Positions 12,237-25,091 of a stretch of DNA of 64,000 nt are shown here, piece by piece. A program made the position numbers and the translations under genes. The stretch is from Limnoperna fortunei (Eukaryota > Mollusca > Bivalvia > Mytilida > Modiolidae), in assembly GCA_944474755.1 (NCBI GenBank), contig OX104120.1, positions 19,269,992-19,333,991 on the forward strand, read 5' to 3'. Under the pieces are notes generated by a model. That model made no database searches. It was not told where the DNA came from and worked only from the letters and a program-made list of their open reading frames with translations. The first letter of the stretch is position 1. Each line of letters opens with the position of its first letter.

Positions 12237-12477
12237 ACAGTGGACAAAATTGTCACGTGATAAAATTGTCAGAACAAAAAATGTCCTGTTGACAAACTTG
12301 TCACGTGACAAAATTGTCAAGAAAAAAAAATTTTCCAGAGGACAGAAATTGTCAAAAGAAAAAAAAGTCCAGTGGACAAAAATTGTCAAAAGAACAAAAA
12401 TGTCCAGTGGACTGAAATTGTCAACAAATTGTCAAATGGACAGAAATATATTGTATAAAAAAAATTGTCAAAAGAAC
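12237..12477. repeat. ~34-bp degenerate minisatellite, right copy
   Basis: Duplicate of 3880-4120, with the same palindromic cacgtg units. Confidence 0.75.
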
Positions 12478-12496
12478 AGCCCAAGTTAACTTGGGT

Positions 12497-14360
12497 TGTC
12501 AAATTCTCTGCTCGAAGTTAACTTAAAGCAGTCAGAATCTCTGCTTTACAAGTTAACTAGCATGTTATGTTAGGACTGCACCCAACTGTATATTGCATAT
12601 ATCAATTTTACTCAATAAAACCGACTGCGAGTCAACAACCAAAGCTTTAGTCATCAATGCAACGTAATTTCTGTTGCTAAAACTTTTCAATTTCGACGAA
12701 CTGATTTTAAGGTATATTGCATATTAATGAAAACAATGTAATGCATTAGTGACGATCTATTTAGATCCTACAGCTTAGGTAATCTGCATGACTGCAGTAT
12801 AATTTGAATGCAGCTTCAATTATCTTACTTATTATATGCGACTGTGAAGCACTAACGCTGTTAAATATAATTCGTGCTAGTTTGCTTGGTATTTTATAGA
12901 ATATATATAGTTATAGCCCCTTTGTCAAGTAACGACTTTTTTTCTCACCCCTTCTCAGCTAACGCTAACATTGACAATGCATACGGCCTCAAGTTGCACT
13001 AGAATGCGTGATATATCTAGTATGCACGAGGTATATACTAAGGTAAATAGAAGGATAAACTAAATAAGAGAAATAGTGGAATAAGAAAGCATCTTGAGAG
13101 TGCTACATAAACTTACTTAACAATTTTAGTACTGAAGTAAATGCATCTGTCTAGTATTTAATGTTAACAATGCGCTAAATTAAAACTTGTATGACATACG
13201 TGCTGCAGTCTGAAGTCAACATGTAACAAGAAGAACACTAAATGATCTTTTCTTTCTTGACGTAGAAATTAAATACAATAGTTATTCCAAAGTTAAAATC
13301 TATGTTTAAAAATTTACCTTAACAAATTAGGTAATGCCCATCGCAAACTCTATAAAAGAAGTGAAATCAATTACACAGTCGACGTGGAAGCATTTCCTGC
13401 TAAGATAACAACACCTGTCGTGAATCCTGTCTAATAAAAGACTGTTTCGACCGATAGACAAAACTAGTGATTACAGTTTCAAATGGCATAATGATTGTTC
13501 AACAGCCGTAAAATTTACACATATCCCCCAAAACTAAGATTTTTTAAAATTTAATTCCACTGTCTAAAATGTCTCTTAACTATCTTTATATATGATCTGT
13601 AGTATTGTATCAGATGGAAAACCAATACACTATAAGCCGAGGGTGCTGCTATATATCTCCTTAGCAATTCAAATATCCTAGAGGAAAATCAAAAACTTTG
13701 CCCCTTTGCCCTGGATCTTTGAGTTTTGCATATATGTGTCTAAGTTGTGATGAGACCTTATCTAAGAATGAATGTGGAATTGAAACAGTTGGTAACACTT
13801 AATTCAGCGGGTTTTAACTAAAGTCTGCTTTATAAGAAAACACTCATTTTATAAAGCGCAGATAAAGTACGTTACGAAACTAAAAGTTGAAAATTTTTAA
13901 CTCTGGCAAAGTACCAAATGAATAAACTGTATGCCAAAAATTATGTCTATCATTCTTAATGAATAATTACTCAGCGTATGGCAATGTTTCACAAATTGAT
14001 TTTAATTACATATAATACCTTAACATTAAAGTGAATACAAACTTGTGTGGTTTTGGAGACTTAAAATATTTAATTGTCAAATAGCTTGCGATTTGAGGAA
14101 AATAAAAGTTGTTTGGACGCATTTTACATGCCCATAGGCTTTTGTCATAAAATATGAAAAGTATAGATTAAAGAGAAATATGTAACGTTGATAATAATAA
14201 TCAACAATGTATTTCGGCTTCAGATTTTTTCATTTTTGAAACAAAAACAAAACGCACGGTTAAGTGAAGAATGTGGCTCTGTAAAAAAGACAATTCAAGC
14301 TTTATTTGGTTTCCGAAGCCATAAGGTCTGTCCTGCATAGTTACCTATTTTTTGTACAAT
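12497..14360. other. Anonymous non-coding sequence in right duplication copy
   Basis: Duplicate of 4140-6003; no supported feature. Confidence 0.6.
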
Positions 14361-14444
14361 TTCTTTTTTTATTCTTCCAGTTATGTCGTTAGTTTATGGA
14401 TTTGTTTTTTTTTCGTCTTGTATTTATTTATGTGTTATGAAATA

Positions 14445-14706
14445 GGGCCTCGGTGGCCGATTGGTTAAGGTAGTTCGTGTACTATTGATCACGTGGTCTG
14501 TCAACATTGAGGTTGCGGGTTTGGGTCTCACTGCAGGCAGGGTGTACTAGTCTCCAATCTTAATTGACAAGGTTTGCCAGTTTCCTACCGAAGATCAGGT
14601 TTTTCTCCTGGTACTCTGGCTTTCTTCAACAATAAAAACTGGACGCCTTGTTATAGCTGAAAAATTGCTGAAAGTGGCGTTAAACAATATTCAGACAAAA
14701 AAAAAT
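14445..14706 (+). mobile_element. tRNA-headed SINE, bivalve type (copy 1)
   Basis: Starts gggcctcggtggccgattgg, with an A-box-like tggccgattggttaagg and a B-box-like ggttgcgggtttgggtc. These are the internal RNA polymerase III promoter elements of a tRNA-derived head. A body with caataaaaactggacgcc follows, then the tail gctgaaagtggcgttaaac and an A-rich end. Three relatives on the same strand occur at 32170, 37807 and 53748. I associate this body and tail with bivalve SINEs. Confidence 0.82.
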
Positions 14707-16572
14707 AGAAATAATGATTGCTTCTGTTGCATCTGTGCAGGTGTACATTTTTTCATTCTTTTTTGTTAAGTTTTTAATGATTTGAAATTTAGTATTTGTT
14801 ATTATCGGTAATTTGTACGTTTTCCCTTCGAAGTGTATCGGTGATAAAGTCTGTAACAACGTACTGGCATTTTTCACCGAATTTATTTGGTCAATAGGCT
14901 GCGGAGGAATCTAGCAATGATTACGTCGCATTAACTAGCATAATGTTCAAAAATAAACAAACATGAAATCAAGAGAAAATAAAAAAAACTATTTAACCCC
15001 CCACACCCTACTCCTAAAGAAAACAAACACAACGCGACCACCCGAGCTTCGTTTTCGTAGCTACCTTCTGTTAACAATGATACAGTTTAAATAATCTGAA
15101 CAAAACTCCACAAATTGCACAAACATCAACAGCAAGTGACGACTCTGAATTACTGTTAATTAACCAAAAGAACTTGCGAATAACTTTGTCATTTTTGAGG
15201 GTTAATCCGACAAATCACAAAAATGTAATAGGAATTTTACGGCAGTAAAATGCGGCCTACACAAGAACCTACAACTCATTGCATATGCATTCCAATTACA
15301 ATTGTAATTTATATATAAATGATGTGTAAACCTGGCCGCTGCAAAGTACTGAAAATTAAAAATAACACAGCACCAAAGAGTAACCAGAAATGATGACGAT
15401 ATAAAATAGAAAATATAGAAAAGTAAAACTGACATCGGTCAGAAACGTTGGGTGTTGGCAACATAAGTTTGATATACATGTAATACTATTTGTCAAAGAG
15501 CAAAATTTAAAAACCCCACATTATAATTAAGTCCATTAATCACGCCACATTCTGGTTGAATGATGTTGACGCTAAATGACGTAGCAAACCATTTTTCAGA
15601 TCACAACAAAAAAAAAGTATTTCGTTAAAAAATTTCCACCACATTAACCAAAAATACTCTTTTTGAAAATTACCGATACGGGCTCACTTGATACTGGCTG
15701 TGATAAAGTTTGCATCACAAACAAAATGTGCTGTATTCCATATGTATCTCCTCTGTATATATTAGACACTATATTTCTTGTATCAACCTTGATATAAATT
15801 AATTTAATTTATACATCAAATGAAGGCAATAGCAAAATACCGAATACCAAGGAAACTGTCAAAAAGATATTTCACAAATCAAAGTCCAAGAAACCGGCAC
15901 ATTCAACGTTTAACCCAAAATCACCAATTACTTGGTATAAGCATTTCAAAAGATATTACTGTAATGTGTGAGTTAGTGTTTTGATAAAAGTGATTTGGTA
16001 TCATACACCACTTCTCAGTAATGGTTGTATCCAATAATCATCGCATCGCAATCAATATGTACTGAATTCAAAAAAATATATACAACATTTAAGGCCCGGA
16101 CGAGTTATTTCGCTTGTAACCTTGGTTTATAAGTTTAACCCGACAATATTGATGTTTGTAAAAATCAGTATACTCACTACAATATCTTGCAGTAATATTA
16201 TATTTCAGCTTCTCCTGCATACGCTGGTCATAATTTTTTAACTGATCAATTAATAAATATTTTCACCGTATGAAGGAAAAGCTGAAATATTGCGGCATAA
16301 GTTAGGAGTTTATATCATTTTGAAACTAAAATCTTAAATGTCGTAAATGGCCATTTGCGCCGCAATATCATCAATATATATCTATACGTAAAAGTAAAGG
16401 ACCCAACGTCTGCTATCGTTAATAAGACGTAGAAGAAATTCAGTTTCATAGGAATACTTGTTTATATCCGAAAGTTCTTGAAGAAAAGTTAAATAGAACA
16501 CCATTTCAATACTTTAGTTTAATATACCATTTTCTAATACGTTTTTCACTCTACTGTTTTTTTAAATTTCAG
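14707..16572. other. Non-coding sequence upstream of the dead Mesh/MUC4-like gene
   Basis: No exon resembling the signal-peptide exon of the right-hand paralogue (its GLSSGDLYPFGPSYGD region) can be found here. Roughly 15950-16080 resembles 34335-34465, probably an interspersed repeat. Otherwise nothing is seen. Confidence 0.55.
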
Positions 16573-16865
16573 GTTAATACAAATGGCGTAATTTCATTAC
16601 GTGGGAAAGTGCCAAATTTCACACCCGAACCATTTCCTTTAGCATTTAACAAATCACTAATAGCTCCTTACTGGACTGATGTAAATACAAAATTAAGGGG
16701 AGACATTTGGTACCGACAATCAACAGATGATAGTCTGTTGCAAAATGCATCAGCAGAGATCAAGGCAGTCTTTCCAGAACACTACAGATTTCAAGCTTCA
16801 TGGATCTTTGTTGCCACATGGGATAATGTTCCTTTTTTGGAGCCAATTCTACAGGTTTCACCAAG
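16573..16865 (+). pseudogene. Pseudo-exon 2: first NIDO segment
   Basis: Follows the acceptor aaatttcag. It reads VNTNGVIS, IAPYWTDVNT, GDIWYRQSTD and FQASWIFVATWDNV, hallmarks of the nidogen-like (NIDO) domain. It has 293 bases against 294 in the intact copy: one base is missing near 16838 in the T-run after DNVPF, shifting the end of the exon. The donor is AAG followed by gcaagt, a GC-type donor also used by the paralogue. Confidence 0.9.
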
Positions 16866-16928
16866 GCAAGTTTGTATGCTTAATTTTTTTCATAATAACA
16901 AGCCACATATTCGCTATCTAAATAGGCA

Positions 16929-17440
16929 AATGAACCATTTTCCTTTTCGACATTCATTTTCCTTTTCGTTATACAGTTTCCTATTTGTTATCCGAATAGG
17001 AAAATGAACCATTTTCCTTTTCGACATTCATTTTCCTTTTCGTTATTCAGTTTCCTTTTTGCTTTTCAAATAGGAAAATGAACCATTTTCCTTTTTGACA
17101 TTCATTTTCCTTTTTGTTATTCAGTTTCATATTCGTTATCCGAATAGGTAAATGAACCATTTTCCTTTTCGACATTCATTTTCCTTTTCGTTATTCAGTT
17201 TCCTTTTCGCTTTTCGAAAAGGAAAATGGTTCATTTTCCTATTCGGATAACGAATAGGAAACTGAATAACGAAAAGGAAAATGAATGTCGAAAAGGAAAA
17301 TGGTTCATTTTCCTATTCGGAGAGCGAAAAGGAAACTGAATAACGAAAAGGAAAATGAATAACGAAAAGGAAAATGAATGTCGAAAAGGAAAACGGTTCA
17401 TTTTCCCATTCAAACAACAAAAAGGAAAGTTGATGACTAA
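16929..17440. repeat. 74-bp tandem repeat plus inverted copies (giant hairpin) in an intron
   Basis: Four direct units start at 16929, 17003, 17077 and 17151 (period 74), made of aatgaaccattttcctttt, cgacattcattttcc and cgttattcagtttcc. From about 17215 the same text runs in reverse complement for about two and a half units to 17440. RNA from this intron could fold into one long stem. Open frames on both strands here (rich in Phe, Ser, Lys) are by-products. Confidence 0.88.
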
Positions 17441-18269
17441 AAGAAAAAAAACATACCATTTTCATTTTCGAATATCGAAAAGGAAAAAACGAAAAGGAAA
17501 ACAACTTGAGTTACGTATCTTATTGACCATAAATAAAAGACAGTACAGCGACATCTAGCTCTCTGCCTAGTACCTAGACCTTCATCTAGAAATTAACAAT
17601 GAAGGTCGGTTAAGAATCAAAATTTAGGACCGAAGGGATTAATATTTTTTTGAAATTGTTAATATTCCATATTTGTGTGGCAAAATTGCAGCACTTGTAT
17701 TTTTAGTCTACATCTCATAATCAGATACTGAAGAGCATGTATTCCCTTCCAAATTTCGGTAATAGAGGATGACGAAAAAGATACTTAACCAAGGTTTTCG
17801 ATAGCAAGATTGAAGTCATCAATTCGATAATTCTGATGACTTAGATAAGCGTTACGGAATATCACACATGTGATCATTGATTTTTTCCGTTTGTCGTAAA
17901 CAATTTTTCCCCTTCTTCTGTATTTGACTCCCCGGAATGCAAGTATGAATCATTTCCTGATTTTAGCATGGCTATGGAGTTAGGTTTTTTTGTTGTGTGC
18001 TGTTTGTTTGAATGTTGACATCTTTTTGTTTAACCATAACTTTCCTTGTTTGGAATTTACCTTTCATGAATACGTTTTGTATATTTGATTTTGTAATAAG
18101 AATTATAATTAAAGCATGTGATTTGTAGAAAGTTCTACATGTATGTTATGTTTTTAAATTATGTTAAGCAAATATTTCGTTATTTAACAATAAAAAGCTG
18201 CATGTGTTCGTTAACTTTAGCAAATATAAAGTTGTGTTTGGTATTTTAATTTAAATCCGGGGATTTTAA

Positions 18270-18419
<150 letters not shown>

Positions 18420-18979
18420 GTAAATTAGTTCTTTCTATTAGTTTTATGAGGTTTTACATTTGAAGCTCACACATGTATACTTTTAGAATAGACTTTGAAT
18501 CACTAGAAAACAAAACACAATTAAGGAAATATTAATGAAGTTAGAAATAACGAACTAAAGTGTTTTTAAAAATTGACTAGATATACTTCTTTTGTTAATT
18601 ATCTAGGAAATGCGTTAACCTTTTGACAACGGATGTTTATATGCAATTTTTTATGTCATATTAAAAATTAATCCAAATATTGGCCTATTGCATCTCGAAT
18701 TGATACAAATATTTAGAAAAAAAGATTTTCGTTTTTTTACTAGAAGAAAGTACAAGTTACTTTTGACAAAGTGACGATACTAACTATAACAATAATGTTA
18801 GCAGAACTAACAATAGTTAAAGATTTAGCCAACGACAACACTAGGGATTTATTTTCTCATTGAAACTATAAAAGGTGTCGAACGAAAGATAAATTGTGTT
18901 TTATGTGAATTATGGTTATTAGCTTTGACTGCAAATTTAGTATATTAAAACAACTCACAATTTATTTGTTTATTTAAAG

Positions 18980-19142
18980 GCTGGATTTGATGCGGGAGAT
19001 GGAATAAACTTTCTGACATTAGAAGCTTCGCGAACACCAGATATAATCAATATTACACAAATGTCTAATATCGATATTTCTGGAAAATGTATCTTCCGTG
19101 TGGATACTGCTGAAATGAAACAAGGAGGCTGTCTTTAAAATG
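18980..19142 (+). pseudogene. Pseudo-exon 4: NIDO C-terminal segment
   Basis: Reads AGFDAGDGINF, then SRTPDIINI, then FRVDTAEMKQGGC, the conserved C-terminal NIDO signature (GFNAGDG ... GGC). It has 163 bases like its counterpart, ending in phase 1. A TAA at 19136-19138 replaces ACA of the intact copy. Confidence 0.9.
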
Positions 19143-19795
19143 GTAATAGTTACAGACTTGATTAATAGACATTGCGTTGTTTAAATAAAGCGGTAGGGCG
19201 TTATGACCAATATCATAAAACAGGTCAATGCTCAATTCAATTTGCCTTTCATATAACAATCCTCAAACTGTTTCTCTGATTCGTGTCAAATCTTGTTTAT
19301 GTAGCCTTTCACTGGTTTGTATAAGCTGCGACATTTTCCTTTATTATAGTTGTATATTTTGTCGTTTGTCTATTCTAAAATTTCCGACCCATATCTATAC
19401 CATACGTAGCAAGCTTATTCAAGACGTAAGCAAGATGCAATATGCTTGAGTAAGGTCTGCACTTCAATGTTATCAAATAGAATTCATGCAATTCGTTATC
19501 AAAGATGTGATATTAACTGTTTGTTTGTTCGTTTAATGATGGTATACGCCACTGTCATCATTTTTTATCATACCGTTTGGTAAAAAACCGGTTAAAATCG
19601 ACCAATATAACAAAATAGTATATGTGATAATCCTAAAAATCTACGGCAATTAAACGAGGACAAAAATTTAGAACCCCTTTACAAACTTAGAAAAGTCAAA
19701 CTTATTACACTGTAACTTCCAGTTTATATTTGCGATTAGGTGTAATTTTAACATCTTTCTAATCTGACATCAAAAACATTTCTTTTTACCTACAG

Positions 19796-20049
19796 GTACA
19801 ATTAGGATTACACCAAAGGAAGTCTCCATGTTTGGTGGGACCTTATTGGTAATATCGGTCCATGTTTTGATCAGTCAGAATCCGCTAGTTTCGTAATGTC
19901 AAATTTCGTTGAAGGTCCATGTAAATTTGTTTCTAAATTCAGCGTTTCCTGTATTGCCCCTGCTGTGTACAAGACAGGAAGAGAGCTGATATCACTCAGG
20001 ATTGTTAGAAATGATACTGTATTCACATTAGCAGGCGTTATAACTGTCG
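19796..20049 (+). pseudogene. Pseudo-exon 5: IPT-like region
   Basis: Reads TPKEVSMFGGTLLV and, after a one-base deletion near 19856, continues with the equivalents of GPCF, SVSCIAPAVYKTGREL and NDTVFTLAGVITV. The GGT ... GPCF ... C..P pattern matches the IPT-like region between NIDO and AMOP in Mesh/SUSD2 proteins. It has 254 bases against 255 in the paralogue. Confidence 0.88.
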
Positions 20050-21052
20050 GTCAGTTTCATTACATATATAAAGGCAAAACTGTTGCTGCTTCGATTTAAC
20101 AGAAAAAAACGTTTCCGATTACTGTGTCTTACAGTAGACGATAGCTTATACATAACAGAATAGACAAAAGGCCTTGTATCTGTTTGAATTAAGTCTGTCA
20201 TGTTATCTTGTTACTTTTTATGTGGTTTTCTTATTTTCACATTTCTGTTATAACAATTTTAGGGACACAATAATTACAAAGTCAAAATAGATACAGTGTT
20301 TATTGTCAAATAACTCTACACTTATTAACGTGTATGGACGAATGCGATATTAAATCTTTATACACTTAGTTCTCTTTAAATTATAGCACAGATGCTTCTT
20401 AGGTGAATCTGGTCATTGTAATTTTTTGTGATATCTTCTACATGTTCAACTTTACAAATATGACCCATTTCGTTCTTTACGGCAGTAATGAAGTTTTTAC
20501 CAAACTGTCTAAAACGCATTTCTCTTGAATCAGCTTAGCTTTTGCATATACCAAACCTTTTGTTTCTCCACCACAAGATTAGGAAAATGTCAGAAATATA
20601 AATGGTCGTTAACTTTGGAGAGATTTTGCGTTAAGTATTTAATGGTGCACGGTTTGAGACTTGCAGTAATAGACTGCAAGATAGTAAGACCCTCAATCAT
20701 TGTTACTGTGTGTATTTTCCTAAACAAAGATGCGCTTTCCATTGGAGGCTTTTGCTAGTTTTGTACAATAAATTACTAATTAATGTATTCGAAATGTTTT
20801 CCCTTAAAAATACACATAACACTACACAACGTTTACTTTAAGGGTACCTACAGTTCTATTGTTTTTACAAATTAGATATAAACTCATCTGTATGTCAATA
20901 ACCCATTACCTTATACTTGTTGATCAATACAATTTAGCTAGAGACCCCAGGGAAGCTGTTGGTTTTATTTTATTGGTTCAATTATCTGCTTGATTTTTTT
21001 TTAATTATTTACATATCAATGTCTTGTTAACTATCCATACTTTCTATTATAG

Positions 21053-21195
21053 TAAACCATGCTTTAACAAGATTTTCTATCACAAGATATCCATCATTTT
21101 GGAACCATGGATCAAACCTTAGAATTTCCTGGAATCCTATCTTGTTGCAATTTCCCATCAACGCCAAGATCGAAATAGATTTGTTTTACCCCAAG
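21053..21195 (+). pseudogene. Pseudo-exon 6: linker before AMOP
   Basis: A 143-base exon, open, reading VNHALTRFSITRYPSFWNHG and LRISWNPILLQFP then IEIDLFYPK. Matches exon 6 of the intact copy in length, phase and most residues. Confidence 0.85.
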
Positions 21196-22249
21196 GTATA
21201 ATGCATTGTTAATTGTATTTATAGATATGTATACGTAGTACAAAATTATATTATACGATGGAAATATTATTTGAGTGAAAAGCAAAACTTCTTGTTTATA
21301 AATACTACCTTTCTTCCGGCATTTGACTATAACGATATTGCCCTCTGTAGATGCATGTTTGGATTTCAAAATGTAAGAATTGTCTTTTTTATAACGAAGA
21401 AAAGATTTTGTGTACTTATGTTTTGTTCGCGCAGTAAAAGTTTAAAAAAAAATTATTGCTATTTTGGATATTATTGCTATTTTGGATATTATTTAAACAG
21501 GGACTAAAACGGGGAAAGCAAATAAAATATAAAAATATTGCACCTATATTCAATAATTAAATAACCTTTCCGTATCATTCAGTAAATGGTCATCTTATCG
21601 ATGTAGACGAAATTTTGTTATCTCTAAATCTGTTCACAAAATATAAATCACTTGGCCAATGAAAACTACAAAAATAATATTTTCCTTAAACCGTATATCC
21701 TTTAAAACATCATCAAAGAGAAATCAAGGTTATAATTGAATATGTCAAGTGCGCGTTTCGTCTAATTAAGACTCGTCAGTAGCGTTCATACTGGGGATGT
21801 AATAACGAAAGGACTATCATCTCAGGAAAAACGAAAGCGTAGATGGGGTGTATAATAATGAGCTAGGAACAATCTAATGTTTAAACTGAGATTCAGAATT
21901 TCATTCAGCATAAGTAATGATATTAGAATCGTTGTTTATATAAAATAATTGTATTACACAAATTGAAATTTCAAAGAAATGACTTAAATCAAAATGCCAA
22001 TTATACATATTCATTAAAGAATGAACGGCGGTTATCATGACAGCCGGGGATGATAAAACATCAATGTTACACCAAACAGTAGGGTTTTTAAAATAATCAA
22101 AACCTAAATCGAACTTTCGGTTACAAATGATTGTTTGTAGTCGTGGTTAACAGTCCAATAACTCAAATTCTGTAATTGGTGGGCTTTTAACAAGTAGCAG
22201 AAGAAAAATAGTAACACGAAATACAATAAGGTTTTTATTGGAATTGGAA

Positions 22250-22940
22250 TGACATTAATAATTAAGCTGACATTTGTTCTAGGAACAAATGTGAAGGTCT
22301 TTCCCACTTTCATCTAATGTAAGAAAATTGATGTGACGTTTGTGTATGTTGCTTAGCAGATAATGTCACTTCCAGTAATAAAAATTAGTTATGTAAGTAA
22401 CGAAAGTGGTCCCGAGTAAAAAACATAAATGGTTGTTAAGACGTTTTATGTTCTTTGATAGGAACAAAATGCCACTTCCGGTTATAAAATGACAAATTTC
22501 AGTAAAGTACATCATTCTTAAATATGTTGTTGGTAAGGAATGTTTAGAAGGGTTACCTTGTTGCTACGGTATGACCTTGGAATCAAATTCAAGCTTTTTT
22601 CCTACTTATCACTTTGAATGTTTTCTATATAATCCCTAGCCGTTATCAAGTTATAAGCAAAAAATAACTGATTAACTGAAATTATTCAAGGGCTGTAACT
22701 CCAAAAAAATTCATGTAATGAGAATAGGTCATGGTTTCTGATTTTATCTGCTAACAAAGGTTTTCGTGTTCAGGCTTTGTTACTAAAAATAGATCGGTTA
22801 AAAAGCGTGAGCCATGTCACTTTTGGATATGCTTGATTAATGGTACCATTATCGAACAATATGTCGAGACACTTTTTTGTCAACCGTGTGCGACAGAAGA
22901 AGAAAAAATACAAGAATTTCTTTCCATCGAATAGGAAAGA
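22250..22940. mobile_element. Short copy of the 'ggtctttccc' repeat element
   Basis: Begins with the palindrome catttgttctaggaacaaatg and gtgaaggtctttcccac, and ends with agaagaagaaaaaatacaag and a degenerate ggaaagacc. It is the same family as the three copies at 40819-45152 but lacks the 157-bp arrays. It lies in an intron of the dead gene. Confidence 0.72.
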
Positions 22941-23459
22941 CCATAATCATAATCAAATGAAACACCGAAGGCATATGAATTAAAAGAGAAGAGACCTTAA
23001 CAATATGATACAGTATCCCTACTCAATACATGTCATCTTTAGATTCAAAAAGACCACGGGCTGATGTGTGTATCTCCGGTTTATACGATAGTAATATTGA
23101 GATTATTTACGATACATAGGTAGTGCCATTATACAGAGATTTCAACCTTACAGGGTATCTAAATATGTATTGATATCCCAATAAGGCGTGTAATAATTAT
23201 GTTTCCCAAACCAAGTCTTGAAATACTTATTGTTTTCGTCCGGTTTCTTATTATTCTTCTTCTTCTTTCATCTTTTTTCTTTGTTTCTCTTTTCTTTTCG
23301 CTAAATCTTGTTTGCACAGTTTCTACGAGATGCAATGTCCTATCAATATGAAACGTTGGGAACACGTTAAGGGTGATCTGAAGTTTTTCAATCCATTCTT
23401 TTAATTTTCAAAATAACATCCGTTTCCATGGAAACGGATTCATTATACAGGACTTTATA

Positions 23460-24005
23460 TTATCTTGGTATTAATTTGTATTTGGGGGGTTGCCATCATG
23501 CTAAAAATTAATAGGGGCAATGGTAGTTTTTTGGGAGACATTTTGTGTTGGGAAATTGGCATCCCAACACAGTTATTACTGGTTTACTATCTATTTCAGT
23601 GTGTTGAATGGAGTGAAATGTATATTTACAATAAAAAGTTTTACATCTATATCTATTGGATAATTATTGCTGACTTTGATTGTTTGAAGAATTTGTTTGT
23701 CTCCATGTTAAAATTCCGTAAACGATGCCATAATGCCTATCCGGAAAAAATAAATATGTGTGTGTTTATCGCTAGATTTGAAGTCTTCTTGCACACTTAA
23801 AATAAAGATTATTAGTCTGATAAACGTTTATTGTGATGATATTTTACTCTATATAGGCATGCCTGCTCTTTCTTGTTCTCTTTTTAAGCTCGTCCGAATT
23901 GGATATTTGGAGGAACATGACGTTGAAGACGTAATCCTTAACTTTGACGTAACACAGACGTCCACTTCTCATGTTTTGAAGCAGGAACTCGTACTCTTAA
24001 ACTGA
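23460..24005. other. Intronic open stretches without recognisable domain
   Basis: Two overlapping plus-strand frames of about 110 and 80 codons lie within the intron of the dead gene. They show no domain, signal or splice support. I leave them as unexplained non-coding sequence. Confidence 0.4.
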
Positions 24006-24359
24006 AAAACAGAAGAACAAAACAAACAGACACACAACACCAAACAAAAAACTGAGTGACAAACTCTTTAAAAACCGAGTCAATGTACTTCAAACGGTTA
24101 AGGACTCGTGCTTCACGCGTGACACTGTCATACCAAATTGGTTAAATTTGCTAATTAGTTATATACGGAACAACGATAAATAGATAAATTATAAATAGAA
24201 ATTCAAAACAACTATATGCGCGCATCTGTATAATTGCTTACAGATCCATTCTGATTGTATAAAAATCGTTGTAATTAAAGCTCAGGTCGCACAAAAACAT
24301 TGTGTATGTAAATGACATGTTCAACCAAAAAGTAACACTAGCCCAGTGAAACTCCGTTT

Positions 24360-24540
24360 TTTAGCGGACGGATCTGGTCTAGAGGTTACACCTCTGTCTT
24401 TACATGCTAGGCGCAGTAGCCATAGATGTTATAAACTGACACGAGTTCGATTCCAAAGGTGGGACGGCTCAAAAATCAAATCTGTGTGTACAGATGATTT
24501 TCAGAGTGGAAATTACAACGACACTGTTTGGTTAATTCAT
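24360..24540 (+). mobile_element. Second type of tRNA-related SINE (candidate)
   Basis: Contains tctggtctagaggttacac, resembling a pol III A box, and gagttcgattcc, a good B-box match, about 65 bases later. It ends near an AT microsatellite (24549-24574). Its body differs from the other SINEs in the window. The cloverleaf is not intact, so it is not a tRNA gene. Confidence 0.6.
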
Positions 24541-24548
24541 TAGACACT

Positions 24549-24574
24549 TATATATATATATATATATATATATA
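24549..24574. repeat. (TA)n microsatellite
   Basis: About 13 TA dinucleotides immediately after the SINE-like sequence. Confidence 0.9.
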
Positions 24575-24710
24575 AACAATCTACAATGTAACAGGCTAGT
24601 TGTTATTTGCATTGTTGCTCGGGGTTTGTTATAAATGCATTAATATCAAACACATTTTCCCGTGGAAATATAAAACAACCAATTGCTCCATTGTTTATAA
24701 TATCTTTAAG

Positions 24711-24862
24711 ACTAAAAGTAACACAAGTGATATTGAACTACAACATTATTCATCTCTGCCCCCACCTAGTTCTACTGAAATGGAGATAGGAACTTTTAGA
24801 TTTATGTTGAATTTCACGGAGCCAGCAGGCATTGTCAAAGTATCAGCAAATGTTGCGTACAG
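24711..24862 (+). pseudogene. Pseudo-exon 7: start of AMOP-adjacent segment
   Basis: A 152-base open exon reading TKSNTSDIELQHYSSLPPP and FMLNFTEPAGIVKVSAN, ending in phase 2 before gtaggc. A damaged inverted copy lies 1.1 kb downstream on the minus strand. Confidence 0.87.
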
Positions 24863-25091
24863 GTAGGCCTTAAGTAACATAATAAGTATATTTCTCAATA
24901 TTCTAATTGTTCTTTGGTGCTAAATTAAGTAATAGCAAATAAATGTTTTCATATCAAATAAGTTTATACAATAAGGGTCACAATTATTATTCAAATTAAA
25001 ATAGTACACAGTATATAATGATTTCAACCTGTTGATAATTTAGTATAACGCAAGGAATATATTGTGCAAATATTTTTTTTTTCTTTTTCAG

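Larger units (their letters stand above)
8358..14360. repeat. Right copy of 6-kb direct duplication
   Basis: Second copy of 1-6003 in the same orientation. It carries the same transposon, the same frameshifted protease relic and the same minisatellite at positions shifted by 8357. The 2354 bases between the copies (6004-8357) are mostly 52-bp satellite, so unequal exchange within satellite is a plausible origin. The right breakpoint lies about 85 bases before a SINE. Confidence 0.93.

Noticed and set aside
14445..14540. Possible tRNA gene
   Set aside because: The A and B boxes belong to a SINE head; the sequence runs on into the SINE body and no full cloverleaf forms.
16727..16921. Second plus-strand frame across NIDO exon 2
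   Set aside because: Out-of-frame shadow of the decayed NIDO exon.
17231..17558. Phe/Ser-rich and Lys-rich frames on both strands
   Set aside because: Caused by the 74-bp tandem-inverted repeat.
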